Of a stretch of 64,000 nucleotides of DNA, positions 43,341 through 53,012 are shown one piece after another. The stretch is taken from contig JARLJO010000060.1 in the NCBI GenBank assembly GCA_031291175.1, positions 186,001-250,000 on the forward strand, written 5' to 3'. Each line of letters starts with the position of its first letter. Within the stretch, counting starts at the first letter, position 1. The notes below the pieces were generated by a model. That model made no database searches. It was given only the letters and a program-made list of their open reading frames with translations, and was not told where the DNA came from. The position numbers and the translations under genes were made by a program. The DNA is from Gammaproteobacteria bacterium (GTDB taxonomy: Bacteria > Pseudomonadota > Gammaproteobacteria > DSM-16500).

Positions 43341-44144
43341 TCAACCGCCCTCAAGCAAACAAAAGTCTTTAATTATCTCGGACAAATAGATTGGATTTTC
43401 AATAGGAATCATATGTCCTAAATCTTTTAAAATCATCAATTTTGATCTTGTAATTCCCTCGTTTAATAAATTGGCTTCTTTAGGGGTGCATATTATATCT
43501 TCTTCTCCGTTGACAATCAGAGTTTGTGCTGTAATTTTTTGCATAATACTTGCGGCATTATGCTGTATAGCGCATTGAACCTGATTAGAAAAGGTTTCAA
43601 ATGATGACAGTGCAGGCATTGCAGAACGGGCTTTAATTAGCTTTTCTGTATTAGCTGTGTCTTGTAAGTAGGAACTTCTGTAAAGCCATGACAAGGAATC
43701 TTCGATTAATATTTCTCGCGAAACACCTGCTCTACTCAAATTGAGAACTACGTTATAGTGCAAAATGGTATTAATGGATGTTTTAATTCGAGTCGAAACT
43801 AAAACAAGTTTTTCAACCAAGTCAGGGTAGCTAGTTGCAATGTGCTGCGCAACGTAACTTCCCAGAGAATGTCCAATGACGCATACATCTTTTAGATTAA
43901 GATGTCTTATTATGGCTGCTACGTCTGCTGCCATTTCTAAGGTAGTCACAGGAGCGGTAAATGCGTTATTTTCGCCTACGCCTTTATTATCAAAATAGAT
44001 TATTTGGAAATCGCTTTTAAGTTCAGCAACAATATTATTCCATATTGTTCTATCTGTGCCTAAACCTGAAATAAATACTAGAGGCTTTCCCTGGCCGATC
44101 ACATGAAATTGAAAATTATTGCCTTCTATATTAATTTTCTGCAT
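43341..44144 (-). CDS. alpha/beta hydrolase
   Basis: The protein (about 267 residues from ATG 44144, with GGTG upstream) has the alpha/beta hydrolase pattern: an oxyanion HGxG-type strand (LVFISGLGTDRTIW), the nucleophile elbow GHSLGSYVAQ, an Asp-containing loop (VNGEEDIICTPKEA) and the terminal GHMIPIENP with the catalytic His. It is like esterases or haloperoxidase-type hydrolases. No signal peptide. Substrate cannot be told. Its neighbours give no clue. Confidence 0.87.
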   Translation of the reverse strand: MQKINIEGNNFQFHVIGQGKPLVFISGLGTDRTIWNNIVAELKSDFQIIYFDNKGVGENNAFTAPVTTLEMAADVAAIIRHLNLKDVCVIGHSLGSYVAQHIATSYPDLVEKLVLVSTRIKTSINTILHYNVVLNLSRAGVSREILIEDSLSWLYRSSYLQDTANTEKLIKARSAMPALSSFETFSNQVQCAIQHNAASIMQKITAQTLIVNGEEDIICTPKEANLLNEGITRSKLMILKDLGHMIPIENPIYLSEIIKDFCLLEGG

Positions 44145-44229
44145 TACTTTCACCAAATAGTTTTGAATTAATTATTATTACGCTATAAACTGCATAATGT
44201 TTATAAAATTATATATAGAGATAATATTA

Positions 44230-44409
44230 ATGAAAAGCTTAAAGATAAAAGCAGCATTAATTACGCTGGTAATTCAATTTATACTTGCTACAATTTTTTT
44301 TGTAGGTGGCCTATTAGATCCGCTTCTGGGCATTGGCATTGTTCTATTTTATTTTGTTGTTATCAACTCGTCACTTTTTTATAAAGTAATCTTACATAAG
44401 CTTCAGTGA
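44230..44409 (+). CDS. small hydrophobic membrane protein
   Basis: A 59-residue protein, beginning MKSLKIKAALITLVIQFILA. It has two predicted membrane helices (ALITLVIQFILATIFFVGG, and GIGIVLFYFVVINSSLF) joined by a short loop with GLLDPLL. I do not recognise a family. The start at 44230 is preferred over the upstream in-frame ATG at 44197, which adds an unlikely hydrophobic extension. It is divergent from the hydrolase gene. Whether it is expressed is uncertain. Confidence 0.45.
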   Translation: MKSLKIKAALITLVIQFILATIFFVGGLLDPLLGIGIVLFYFVVINSSLFYKVILHKLQ

Positions 44410-44436
44410 GCACTCCAAGAGTATCGCTTCAAGCTT

Positions 44437-44494
44437 AGGGCTCTCCTATAAAAGATCAGATGGTTATATATCTGATCGGGAGGCCCTTTTGTGA
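44437..44494. terminator. imperfect hairpin terminator between converging genes
   Basis: GATCAGA (44454-44460) pairs with TCTGATC (44471-44477), and AGGGCTCTCC outside it pairs with GGGAGGCCCT, followed by TTTT. The stem stands between a plus-strand gene and the minus-strand kinase, consistent with a shared terminator. Confidence 0.55.
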
Positions 44495-44508
44495 TTTAAA
44501 ATCATTTC

Positions 44509-46097
44509 TTAAGTCAGTGAAACTATTGGAAACAATAAAGTGATAGAAGTTCCTTTAGATAACTTTGAAGCCAATTCTAATGATCCGCTCCAATTTTTTA
44601 ATAGCTTGATTGCACCTGATAGGCCAAAACCTAGCCCTGAATGCTTCATGCTCATACCGCCGAGCACATCCTGAATTCTATTCTCAGGAATTCCCTTTCC
44701 TGTATCCTCAATCTCAAGTTTCAACTTGTTATCCAAAACGCTTAGCCGAACAGAAATCAATCGCTTATCTGTAAGCGCCTCATATGAATTATTGAACAAA
44801 TTAGAAATTATTCGCATGACATCATTAGGTGAAACAAAAATATAGATTGATCTGGCTTCAGATTCAATTGTAAATTGAAAATCAACTGGATTATACTGCC
44901 ATTCTAATTTTTTCTGAGAAATAATTAATTCAATAATAGGGATAATAATAATGGTTGAACAATATTTCCATCTGCTTCGTCAATATTAGCTAAAGAAATA
45001 GTACTATTCGCCTCAAAAATCTTACTAGACTGTCGATAATACTTAAGAAGATTGTTTGAAATATCACGCATACTTTGAACAGCTTGCTTTAGTATAAGAT
45101 AAGTTTTTGACGGAATATCATTTGCAATATTTGCCATTGCAATTTCCATTACAGCTAAAGGAGATTGAATATCATGAGCAACTTCGGCTGCAAGCAAACC
45201 TACAGCTGCTTTTTTCTCGTAATCATTAATTTTACTAATCTGCTCTCTATCTGCTTGAATTTGCTTACTCAAATAACTTATCTCTTCAAGTGCCTCATCA
45301 GCCAAGGTAATATCTGATCTGTTTTTTATGCTATTTACCAAAACATCTAATGGGCGAGAAATTGTAACATTGATAACTTTTCTTAATTTAATTTTGTAAA
45401 ACAATGAAAACCCAAATAAAATCGCTACGATTATTAAATAAAAATAAAATAGATTCTCATTTCTATCATGAATAGTTACCTTTGCCCCGAATTCATTTTG
45501 CTCTTGAATGGGGAAAGACCCCAAATAATGCCCCTTCACAAAATTATATTTTTTACAGCTATTACAAGTCCTAATATTATTATTAACTTTTAAAAGATTT
45601 TTTATAATCTTAGATTCAGAAAAATATAATTTTAACAATCCAGAGCAATTACCATTATTACTATCTAGCCTGCTTGCTAAATAGCATAATTTTATAGTGA
45701 CAAATTGATTTGTCGCCGTTCCTGCATAATATTTAACTTCTGAATCAAGATTAACCAAAGTGTAGCCAACCACTCCGTCCGAATTCAATGGCAACAATTC
45801 CATTAAAAACTGTGGCTCCAATTCTTTTCTTGTCTCATATCCTGAGGAAAGAAAATCAATAAAAATATTTGAATCAGCTATAATAGATAATTTTTCAGAC
45901 AGAGCGTAATCAAATACATTAAACGCTGAATCCACAGCCTTAGATCTTATGATGTTTTGCTGTGTCCTATCTTGGTAAAAGATAAAAACAAACAATACAG
46001 TAGTTATTAAAAAAGCTATAACAAGAAAAGCTGAGATTGCTCGTGAAATATTCTTTTCAAATTGATATATATTATTTACTGTTTTTTGAGAGCTCAT
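44509..46097 (-). pseudogene. sensor histidine kinase, frameshifted before the ATPase domain
   Basis: Two fragments form one gene. The first (46097-44925) has two membrane segments, a HisKA-like helix VAHDIQSPLAVMEIAM and a phosphoacceptor region. It then runs out of frame at PLLLSLLLN. The second (44817-44509) has NNSYEALTDK, IEDTGKGIPE and a GLGFGLSGAI ATPase core. Between them, the shifted frame reads IIELIISQKKLEWQ and PVDFQFTIES, so one indel near 44945 (a TTA-rich run) restores continuity. Its first part is a paralogue of the plus-strand kinase at 34840 (VAHDIRSPLAALNI). The overlap of 26 bases with the binding-protein gene shows operon organisation. Confidence 0.75.
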
Positions 46098-47111
46098 ACT
46101 TTACCACATTCCATTCTTGCTCCAATTTTTTTAGCCTGGCAGCTGAGGCAGGCTCTAACCAACGTAACATAGGCAAGCTTTTTATAAATTTTTCGTACAT
46201 TTGTCGAAACTGGCCTTGCGGCACAGTATCAAGATTAGTATAAGGACTAAAATATTTAGTCTTGACCTGAAAAGCTGATAAAAATTCTTTGCTTGCTAAA
46301 TAGTTTCCCACACACGCTGCGGACGAAGTATTTTTGACTTGCGCAATAAGGTCCGTTGAGACATAAGATAAATCCCGATTAATTAAAAAGCGAAATTTGC
46401 CGGTATGAACGAACCTGTTATATGCCTCTCCAGACCATTGATAAGAAAATGCGAAATCTTTCTGGAAATAAATTTGGTTTATTTCGTTACTCATATAGAC
46501 ACTTGCATTTTGAGTTATTTTTTTAAGATTAACTAAAGAAATAGTGTTTTTATGACTTTCAAGTTTATTATGCATTCCTACCGATAATAACATATTGATC
46601 TCTACTGGATCATCTAACAGAATAACCTTATTATTTTTTGCTTTTGTAAAAGCTGATTGGATAGTATCTCCATCAGTAAGATTTATTACGTCTGGATTCC
46701 AAATAAAACCTGTTAGCGCATGGGCAAAGTACGCAATGTTTGGGGGGGGGAATGACTCTTGATATATTTTTCTTTAATAATAGGATTATAGTAAGCCGAT
46801 TTTTTTGAAAGATTACTGTTCTGAAGCGCTACTTCATTTTTTAAGACATCATAAATTGTATTCGAAAAAATTAATATGTCGTATTTTCCTTCCGCTGAAT
46901 GCCAACGATTTAACATATCATAATTAGATGAATAGGTATCGTAAGATAATATTACATTGCATTTCTCTTTAATTAATCGTGAAGTTGAATCATCCATATA
47001 CCCCCACCAAGTTAAAACATTCACTAACTTTGATGCTTCCTCCCCATATCCAAGCTGCGTTTTTAATATGAGCAATGCAAAGGTAACGATTAACAATATA
47101 TGTTTATTCAT
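46072..47111 (-). pseudogene. PotD-like periplasmic solute-binding protein, out of frame at a C(9) tract
   Basis: The start (ATG 47111; GTG 47120 possible) gives a signal peptide (MNKHILLIVTFALLILKTQL). The mature part opens with VNVLTWWGYMDDSTSRLIKEKCNVILSYDTYSSNYDML, a polyamine-binding-protein pattern. At 46742-46750 nine C residues put the frame out and it stops soon after (RTLPMR). With 7 or 10 C residues the frame runs on as PNIAYFAHALTGFIWNPD, then LLDDPVEINMLLSV and through the downstream frame to 46072. This strongly suggests phase variation, a decayed gene or an assembly indel. It precedes the kinase in the operon. Confidence 0.75.
46742..46750 (-). repeat. coding homopolymer C(9) in the PotD-like gene
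   Basis: Nine G on the plus strand, C on the coding strand, inside SHSPP. Length 7 or 10 gives an open frame of about 340 residues; 9 gives a truncated one of about 130. Such tracts are typical contingency-locus switches. Confidence 0.85.
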
Positions 47112-47134
47112 AATTTTCACATTATTTTAATTAT

Positions 47135-47752
47135 TTATTTGGGAGAAGAAACAGTAAATTTATTACTTGATGTATCATTCGATTTTTTATCAGCTATCGC
47201 AGGTGAAAAAATTCCACGCAAACCTATTATTTCAGCACTTTGTAAATTAGCATTTCTCGCTACATAGGTAAATTGTTGGCGCATAACCCTACCCCAATCA
47301 GTATCATCTACTTCTGCTTCTGTATACTTACCATTTGTTAGCTTACCGATAACTTTTCGCCAGAACGCTGTCGCATCATTGGCACCAGGAATTTGCCTCA
47401 CTTGCCATTGCCCTGGATACATATTAAAAATTGTTGCTGCAAGACTATATCCCAATTTACTTTTTTGCATTGCTGGAATAATATAAAACTCTGAAATATC
47501 GTTAAATTCTTCATTAACTTCAAATATACAAAATCCGACCGGAATATTTTTTTTATAAAGAAGATAGCCTACATATGGCGGATTCGGCAATGTGTCAGGC
47601 TCGAAAATACCATGCTCGTTAGGCATTTTGTGTGTTAAACTTGAAAACTCAGCCTCATAGGATCGAGCTAAATTTATATAAACTTCTAAATTTTCCGCTT
47701 TAATTTCAATAAGAACAGGCTCATCTGCCTGTGCACTTCGTGAAATAGACAT
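47135..47752 (-). CDS. GNAT-family acetyltransferase
   Basis: The protein, about 205 residues from the ATG at 47752 (GAGAG upstream; an earlier in-frame start at 47791 overlaps the regulator gene), has a GNAT acetyltransferase pattern: NPPYVGYLLYKKNIPVGFCIFEVNEEFNDISEFYIIPAMQKSKLGYSLA, with the acetyl-CoA-binding motif A around QKSKLGYSLAATIF, then the GANDATAFWRKVIGKL motif B. It sits between the response regulator and the binding-protein gene in the same operon. Its target is unknown; modification of a signalling component is one possibility. Intact. Confidence 0.78.
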   Translation of the reverse strand: MSISRSAQADEPVLIEIKAENLEVYINLARSYEAEFSSLTHKMPNEHGIFEPDTLPNPPYVGYLLYKKNIPVGFCIFEVNEEFNDISEFYIIPAMQKSKLGYSLAATIFNMYPGQWQVRQIPGANDATAFWRKVIGKLTNGKYTEAEVDDTDWGRVMRQQFTYVARNANLQSAEIIGLRGIFSPAIADKKSNDTSSNKFTVSSPK

Positions 47753-47775
47753 ATTACATCTCTCAATTAAATTAT

Positions 47776-48696
47776 TTAAATTACCAACCAATAATATTTT
47801 TCTCTACCTTGAAAAACATTTGGCGCATGAAAACACGAACTCCAATTACCATGATCAACCTCCCAGCTCTCGGTATTTTCACCAAAAAAAGGAATTTTCT
47901 CTCTCAATCTTACCGCCTCAACGCATTCCTTATTTTTCTCAGTATCATCATGAAGATCAGTAAAACTATTTAAAGTCCTCTCCGTGTGTATCACAAAGAA
48001 ATATTTTTTTTCATTTTCATCCACAAGTAAAAAATTTGCATTTTGATCTATAATATAATGCTCACGAATACGATGCTTTAAACACCATTCTTTAAAAAAT
48101 CTAATAAACGCGGGATCAGAAACCGGTAACAGGCGATCTATCTCCAAATGCTTTAAAAGATGCTGTGTTTTATTTGATAAATATTCCTGTGTTAGTACTT
48201 CCAGATAATATTTGATGCTGCTGGGTAACGCCTCACTGCCTTTTCTGATAAAGCAATCAATAACTCCTTCATTGAAGGCTATTGTTGCTAACTCTTCATT
48301 AGCCTCACCTGTCAGCAAAATTTTCTTCATTGGAAAATCTTTTAATCGACGACACACCTCGATTCCATTCATCTCCGGCATATTATAATCAACTACTATC
48401 ACCCCAATTTCTGGAGCAAACTCGCGGTAGTTACGCATATTTTTTAATGCTTCATGATCGATATCAACAGGCATGTGACCTGAAATATCGTAACTGTCAA
48501 ACTCAGAACAACCACGTAAAAATTTTATCTTTGGAATTAATTCAATATTCTTTTCATGAAAATTCACTGCGTCTTTAGGACTATTGAATGTCAGTAATGG
48601 ATAATCCTTTTCTAAAAAATCCGTTAACACTTGTAAAAATAAAGGATCGTCATCAACTAACATGACTGAAATTGGGTAACTTAATAACGGAAGCAT
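47776..48696 (-). CDS. response regulator with an unusual C-terminal output region
   Basis: The 306-residue protein begins with a receiver domain: VMLVDDDPLFLQV (acidic pocket), the phosphoacceptor in VIVVDYNMPEMNGIEV, then LLTGEA (Thr) and FIRKGS (Lys). The insert between the acidic pocket and the phosphoacceptor (residues 34-90) is longer than usual. The C-terminal half (about residues 155-306) has no recognised DNA-binding or GGDEF motif. It reads as a globular domain (FLLVDENEKKYFFVIHTERTL) of unknown type. It heads the operon with GNAT, PotD-like and kinase genes, so it is the probable partner of that kinase. Confidence 0.78.
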   Translation of the reverse strand: MLPLLSYPISVMLVDDDPLFLQVLTDFLEKDYPLLTFNSPKDAVNFHEKNIELIPKIKFLRGCSEFDSYDISGHMPVDIDHEALKNMRNYREFAPEIGVIVVDYNMPEMNGIEVCRRLKDFPMKKILLTGEANEELATIAFNEGVIDCFIRKGSEALPSSIKYYLEVLTQEYLSNKTQHLLKHLEIDRLLPVSDPAFIRFFKEWCLKHRIREHYIIDQNANFLLVDENEKKYFFVIHTERTLNSFTDLHDDTEKNKECVEAVRLREKIPFFGENTESWEVDHGNWSSCFHAPNVFQGREKYYWLVI

Positions 48697-49140
48697 ATTT
48701 ATTTTCTTTCCAAACTAATTAGAATAATTCATCAATTTTGTAACTTATCTTGTTCAATTAGGGATTTGCTTCTGATAAAGCGAGACATTCACTTACAATA
48801 ACAAAGTTATCGGCTATGAATTTTGTTAATATTACTCAAAAAGGATATCTGTGACATATACAAGCTGCGAACAGTTATGCGCTGGTGCTCCATGAGAATA
48901 CTCAAATTTTGTCTGCCTTACTCCTTTCATCAAATCATCTTTATAGCACTCGACTCAAATTATACTCATAAGAGCACCCCAGGCAAGTCATATTTTAACT
49001 AAAAGATGCGCTTATTATCAAAATATGATCAAACTTGCCATGGATACAGCACGCCACCATTGCCGCACTTATTATGACATCTTGCATTTTAACGAATTTT
49101 TAATTATCCAATGAGAACTCAATCCATTTTAAATTCAAAC
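48697..49140. other. gene-free stretch between the response regulator and the CI-like repressor
   Basis: I find no supported gene or clear palindrome here. The leftward operon must have its promoter in the first part. The rest is AT-rich with stop codons in all frames. Confidence 0.5.
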
Positions 49141-49794
49141 TTAATGGATATCCTTTAATAGCTTTTTATACTCCACTACAATACCTAGAATTTTATGCTC
49201 TTCAGTAAACCGTGTAATGCTATAGCCCTGGACAAGTGGTTTTAGATAGATCTGCTCATCGTCATAAAGAATCTGCTTTAACGTGGGGAGTTGCTGCCCT
49301 TCTTTATAAATAATTGCAAAATCACGATGCTCTGCACCAAGCAAAGGATCAATTAACAATATTGTTCCTTTAGATATGTTCTCTAAGTCTTCATCTTCTA
49401 CAACTAATGCATAGGCACCTTGACTAAAGTCATACTCGGTCGTGACATTTACATGGAGCTCACCGCTCATACTGTCGCGCGAACATAGCGCCTCCTTCCA
49501 GGATAGAATAGGAAGATGACGCATTGTTTTATGTTTGGTTTGCGGTAATCCTGCTGTATTGCCTTTTAATAATGACTCCTCACCAACAAGCTGCCCCAAT
49601 GTAATCGAGAAATATTGTGCCAAGGGTAGCAAAGTCGACAATGTAGGATTTGGGTTGTAGCGATTACGTATTTTCTTAATAGTGCTCGCCGGAATGCCTG
49701 TACGACGCCCCAGCTCATCCGCACTAATGTGCGCCTCGGTCATTAATAAATTTAAATTATCACAAAGCTTGTCGAACATATGGTAATGGCGCAT
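49141..49794 (-). CDS. CI/LexA-like repressor (XRE helix-turn-helix plus S24-like domain, catalytic Ser missing)
   Basis: The protein (about 217 residues from ATG 49794; a TTG at 49812 and ATG at 49779 are alternatives) has an XRE domain: LCDNLNLLMTEAHISADELGRRTGIPASTIKKIRN. An S24/LexA-like C-terminal fold follows: YALVVEDEDLENISKGTILLIDPLL, then LPTLKQILYDDEQIYLKPL. At the position where LexA-type proteins have GDSM with the catalytic Ser, this protein has EDEDL, so self-cleavage is unlikely; the Lys may be retained. It is probably a stable repressor like C2-type proteins. Palindromic operator candidates lie in the divergent gap to its right. Confidence 0.8.
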   Translation of the reverse strand: MRHYHMFDKLCDNLNLLMTEAHISADELGRRTGIPASTIKKIRNRYNPNPTLSTLLPLAQYFSITLGQLVGEESLLKGNTAGLPQTKHKTMRHLPILSWKEALCSRDSMSGELHVNVTTEYDFSQGAYALVVEDEDLENISKGTILLIDPLLGAEHRDFAIIYKEGQQLPTLKQILYDDEQIYLKPLVQGYSITRFTEEHKILGIVVEYKKLLKDIH

Positions 49795-49953
49795 CCCTAT
49801 TAAAGGTTTCAAATTCTACAGTTATTTTTATTATAAATCCATTCAATATCGATCTAAAAATGGCGATTAGTGATTTCTCTTATTACTTTGACTATTTTTT
49901 TATCTTTTCCTTCGCTTGATTGCAATTTTAGTGCCGATTCAAGTTGACAGATC

Positions 49954-49967
49954 GTCACCATAGTGAC
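49954..49967. promoter_or_regulatory. palindromic operator candidate 1
   Basis: GTCACCATAGTGAC is an inverted repeat with 5-bp arms and a 4-base centre, located 160 bases upstream of the repressor start and 112 bases before the divergent gene at 50079. It is a plausible binding site for the CI-like repressor. Confidence 0.5.
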
Positions 49968-49989
49968 AATATCGGCGCCAAAGTGCTGT

Positions 49990-50007
49990 TCGACATTTTA
50001 AGGTCGA
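49990..50007. promoter_or_regulatory. palindromic operator candidate 2
   Basis: TCGAC ATTTTAAG GTCGA is an inverted repeat with 5-bp arms and an 8-base spacer, 72 bases before the ATG at 50079. It is a second candidate operator in the same divergent control region. Confidence 0.45.
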
Positions 50008-50078
50008 TCCACTTATTGAGGGATAAAACTCTGGCGAATAGAACGCTTAAATCACCATAGACACAACAAGGGGTACAC

Positions 50079-50513
50079 ATGGCAGCAACGGAACCACTAT
50101 GCCAAATAGTAGGAATAAGCTCTACGACTCTTTCAAGAGCAGAAAATTACATTATAGAAGTAGAACTTTTTGTACGCGTATGCGAAGAATTGAAAAGACT
50201 TATTAAGTCGCAAAACAAAGACTATTACCGTTTAATGAAACTCAGTGCAGAAATGGAGAATGAAATGTTGGATGAAATCTTAATACGCCATGTTATTAAT
50301 GACATCTTGGTAACAGAAGAATATTCGCTAGAAGGAATTGCTTGTTATACGCATACACCAGAAGATGCGATTTGCGATATCTTAGCCGGGAAAAATCCCG
50401 CGCCGTCATTACCGCTTTCAAGAAAAATAATTGAGCTGCACCGAACCGTAAGACCTAATCTTTATCGTGAAATTATGAAAAAAATTACTTCGGAATATTT
50501 AGCGCAAGTATAA
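50079..50513 (+). CDS. hypothetical regulatory-type protein divergent from the repressor
   Basis: I do not recognise a family name for this 144-residue protein. The N-terminal part (LCQIVGISSTTLSRAENYII) resembles a degenerate helix-turn-helix, and the C-terminal part (YSLEGIACYTHTPEDAICDILAGKNPAPSLPLSRKIIELH) reads like a second one. The divergent CI-like repressor gene, the palindromes between them and a downstream terminator suggest it is an expressed, repressor-controlled gene. Its size fits a small anti-repressor or regulator. Confidence 0.55.
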   Translation: MAATEPLCQIVGISSTTLSRAENYIIEVELFVRVCEELKRLIKSQNKDYYRLMKLSAEMENEMLDEILIRHVINDILVTEEYSLEGIACYTHTPEDAICDILAGKNPAPSLPLSRKIIELHRTVRPNLYREIMKKITSEYLAQV

Positions 50514-50587
50514 AAATCATTATGCTGGACGATATGCCGCTAAATAATCTGAATATTTAACCAATAACTATACTAAAAATTTCCAAT

Positions 50588-50618
50588 AAAGGGTGAGCCA
50601 TCGTGCGCCACCCTTTTT
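50588..50618 (+). terminator. rho-independent terminator after the gene at 50079
   Basis: AAAGGGTG (50588-50595) pairs with CACCCTTT (50609-50616), followed by T residues. The stem lies 75 bases after the stop codon. Confidence 0.75.
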
Positions 50619-50743
50619 ACGAATACATCAATCACCGTCATGGGCACTAACTCGTAATTTTCATCCTAACTTTCATTTTTAGCACAAAGCAAAATTGATA
50701 AGAAAAATAAATATTATTAAGTTTCGCATAAAAATCTTATTGC

Positions 50744-53012
50744 TCACCAATCTATAACTTGAGGGAAATCAGCCGGCATCGGCGTGATACGATAATTTTT
50801 TGGTGGGATCTCTCCCAAGAGATGCTGAACAAAGTAGTCCCAATGACGACGCATATAATAAGGATGGTCAAAAGTGGATGTGTGATTTTGATTCGGCATA
50901 ATCAACATGTCGAAATCTTTATTGTGCTTAATCAAAGCATCAACTAATTGCATTGTAGCGCAAGGATGAACATTATCATCCATTTCTCCGTGAATAAGTA
51001 ATAATTTTCCCTGTAATTTTTCTGCATGAGCTGCATTACTCTGACTGGCGTAGGTGGAAACATCTAAACTATTATATTTTTTCACCATAGCTGGCTGGAT
51101 AACATCTTAAATCATGGTTTCCTGCAGCTGCAACGGCCACCTTAAAAAATTCCGGATACATTAGCATAGCTCGCGTGGCTGCATATGCTCCTCCTGAGTA
51201 CCCCGTAATTCCTACCTTATCTAAATCAATAAAATCATATTTTTCTGCCAATTGCTTAATGGCAACGACATGATCCGGAATGCCACAGTCACTCATGTTT
51301 TCATATGTAAAATCATGAAATGATTTTGAGCGACCCGGCGTACCAAAGCCATCAACATGCACTACAATAAATCCCAGCTCCGCTAATGCTTGCGCAGGCC
51401 ATGCTGACCTAAAAATAACGCCGTACAAACTAAAATGTGGAGACGTCCTATATACTTGAGGGCCAGGATAAATATGATCAATCACAGGATATTTTTTATT
51501 TTCATTAAAATTTGAAGGGAAATATAAGTTTCCGTAAATGGGAGTTATACCGTCTCTCGCTTTACAACAAAAACGTTTAGGGGGCACCCAGTTTAAATTT
51601 GATAACCCATGAATATCGGAAGTTTCCACATGAGAAATTATTTCTCCATTCATTGCTTTTAAAATGCTAATAGGCGCGGTGTTGATAGTAGAATAGGTAT
51701 CTAAAAAACAATTTTTATGCGGAGAAATTTGAATTGAATGATGTGCATTTTCGTTGGTAAGGCAATGTAATTCGGAACCATCTAAGCGACAACGAAAAAG
51801 TTGCTTATAGTAGGGATCAACGTTTATATCGTATCCACAAGCTGTAAAATATAGCCACTGAGTTTTTTCATCATAAAAATGAACCTCTCTTACGCACCAT
51901 TCTCCCTGTGTTATAGCGCTCTTTGGCGTGTTTTTTCCTATGTCATATAAATATAAATGAGAATAACCACTACGCTCAGATAACCAAATAATTTGCTGAG
52001 TATCCTCCAAAATAATCACCTGAGACAGCCATAGAAAGAACTGACTAGGCTCAATATATGTCAGGGATGTTTCAGAGATTAACATTTGCGTTATTCCAGT
52101 ATTCGCATCAGCAACATATAGATTTAATTCTTTAGACGCTCGGCTTTCTCGTAAATAATAAAATTTCCGCCCATCCTGACCCCACCAAACCCATTTAAAT
52201 TCGATGGGTGTTAAATAAGGCGACAAAAATGGCTCTGCTTGTAATGATGTGACAATTTTTGTAGCAGCATCAATAATTATCAGCTCAGCAAGAGGCAAAT
52301 CAGCATCGCCTGAAAACGACATACGATAATTGTGCAAGTCTGGACGCTGACATCCTTCTGGGGCATTTTGTAAAAGAGAGAGTGTTTTGACCTTACGCTG
52401 ATCTAATTTATGTGTGATTATTTTAAGTGAATCGGGTGACCATATTGCGATTGGCGCGGATACCTCGCCCTCTAAGCGATAAGCAATCGCGTGGGTATTT
52501 GTTTCAGGTGAAGAAGCATAATCATAATAATAATCACCATCGTTTGTAAGTTGGAAATCTAGATTTGATGCTACATCAGTTAATACAAGGTTATAATTTT
52601 TTACCGATAAGGCTAAGCTTTTATCCGGTGACATTAATTTTTGTGGAAAAATATCTGCTTCCATAATACAAATTTTTTCTTCTAAATTATAAGACCAATA
52701 ATTATTTAGATAGAAAAAACCTATTCTTTTTGGGTTTTACTGAATAGAAAATTTATCTAATGGCAATTGATTAGAAGTTATCTTAGTTTGAATTTTCCGA
52801 GAGAAATTATCCATTAATTCTTTTAAATTAAAGATTTTTTCTTTTTTTCCTGTGACAATATCAATCTTAATCAATGACGTTGTCTCGGCTGATTGTTGAA
52901 AATAATAAAGTGATTCTGATGTCCAATAAGGGAATATAGTGGTATTAAAAACTATAGATTGCAAATTCCAGGGGAAAAAACATTCCGCATGTTGATATAA
53001 ATTCCTATTCAT
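50744..53012 (-). pseudogene. S9 prolyl oligopeptidase / dipeptidyl peptidase IV-like, broken by one stop and one frameshift
   Basis: Three fragments make one enzyme of roughly 750 residues. The first (from about 53012) has WNLQSIVFNTTIFPYWTSES and ends at TAA 52737-52739 in FSIQ. The same frame continues (NPKRIGFFYLNNYWSYNLEEK, then EADIFPQKL). The second (52664-51072) has the beta-propeller and catalytic start with the nucleophile GYSGGAYAATRAML (Ser), then ends where AAAAAA in GGTGAAAAAATATAA shifts the frame; five A residues would restore it. The third (51088-50744) has LLIHGEMDDNVHP (Asp) and MPNQNHTSTFDHPYY (His). All catalytic residues remain, so decay is recent. No signal peptide is visible. 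Confidence 0.85.

Noticed and set aside
49141-50513. Prophage centred on the CI-like repressor
   Set aside because: No integrase, structural or lysis genes lie nearby.
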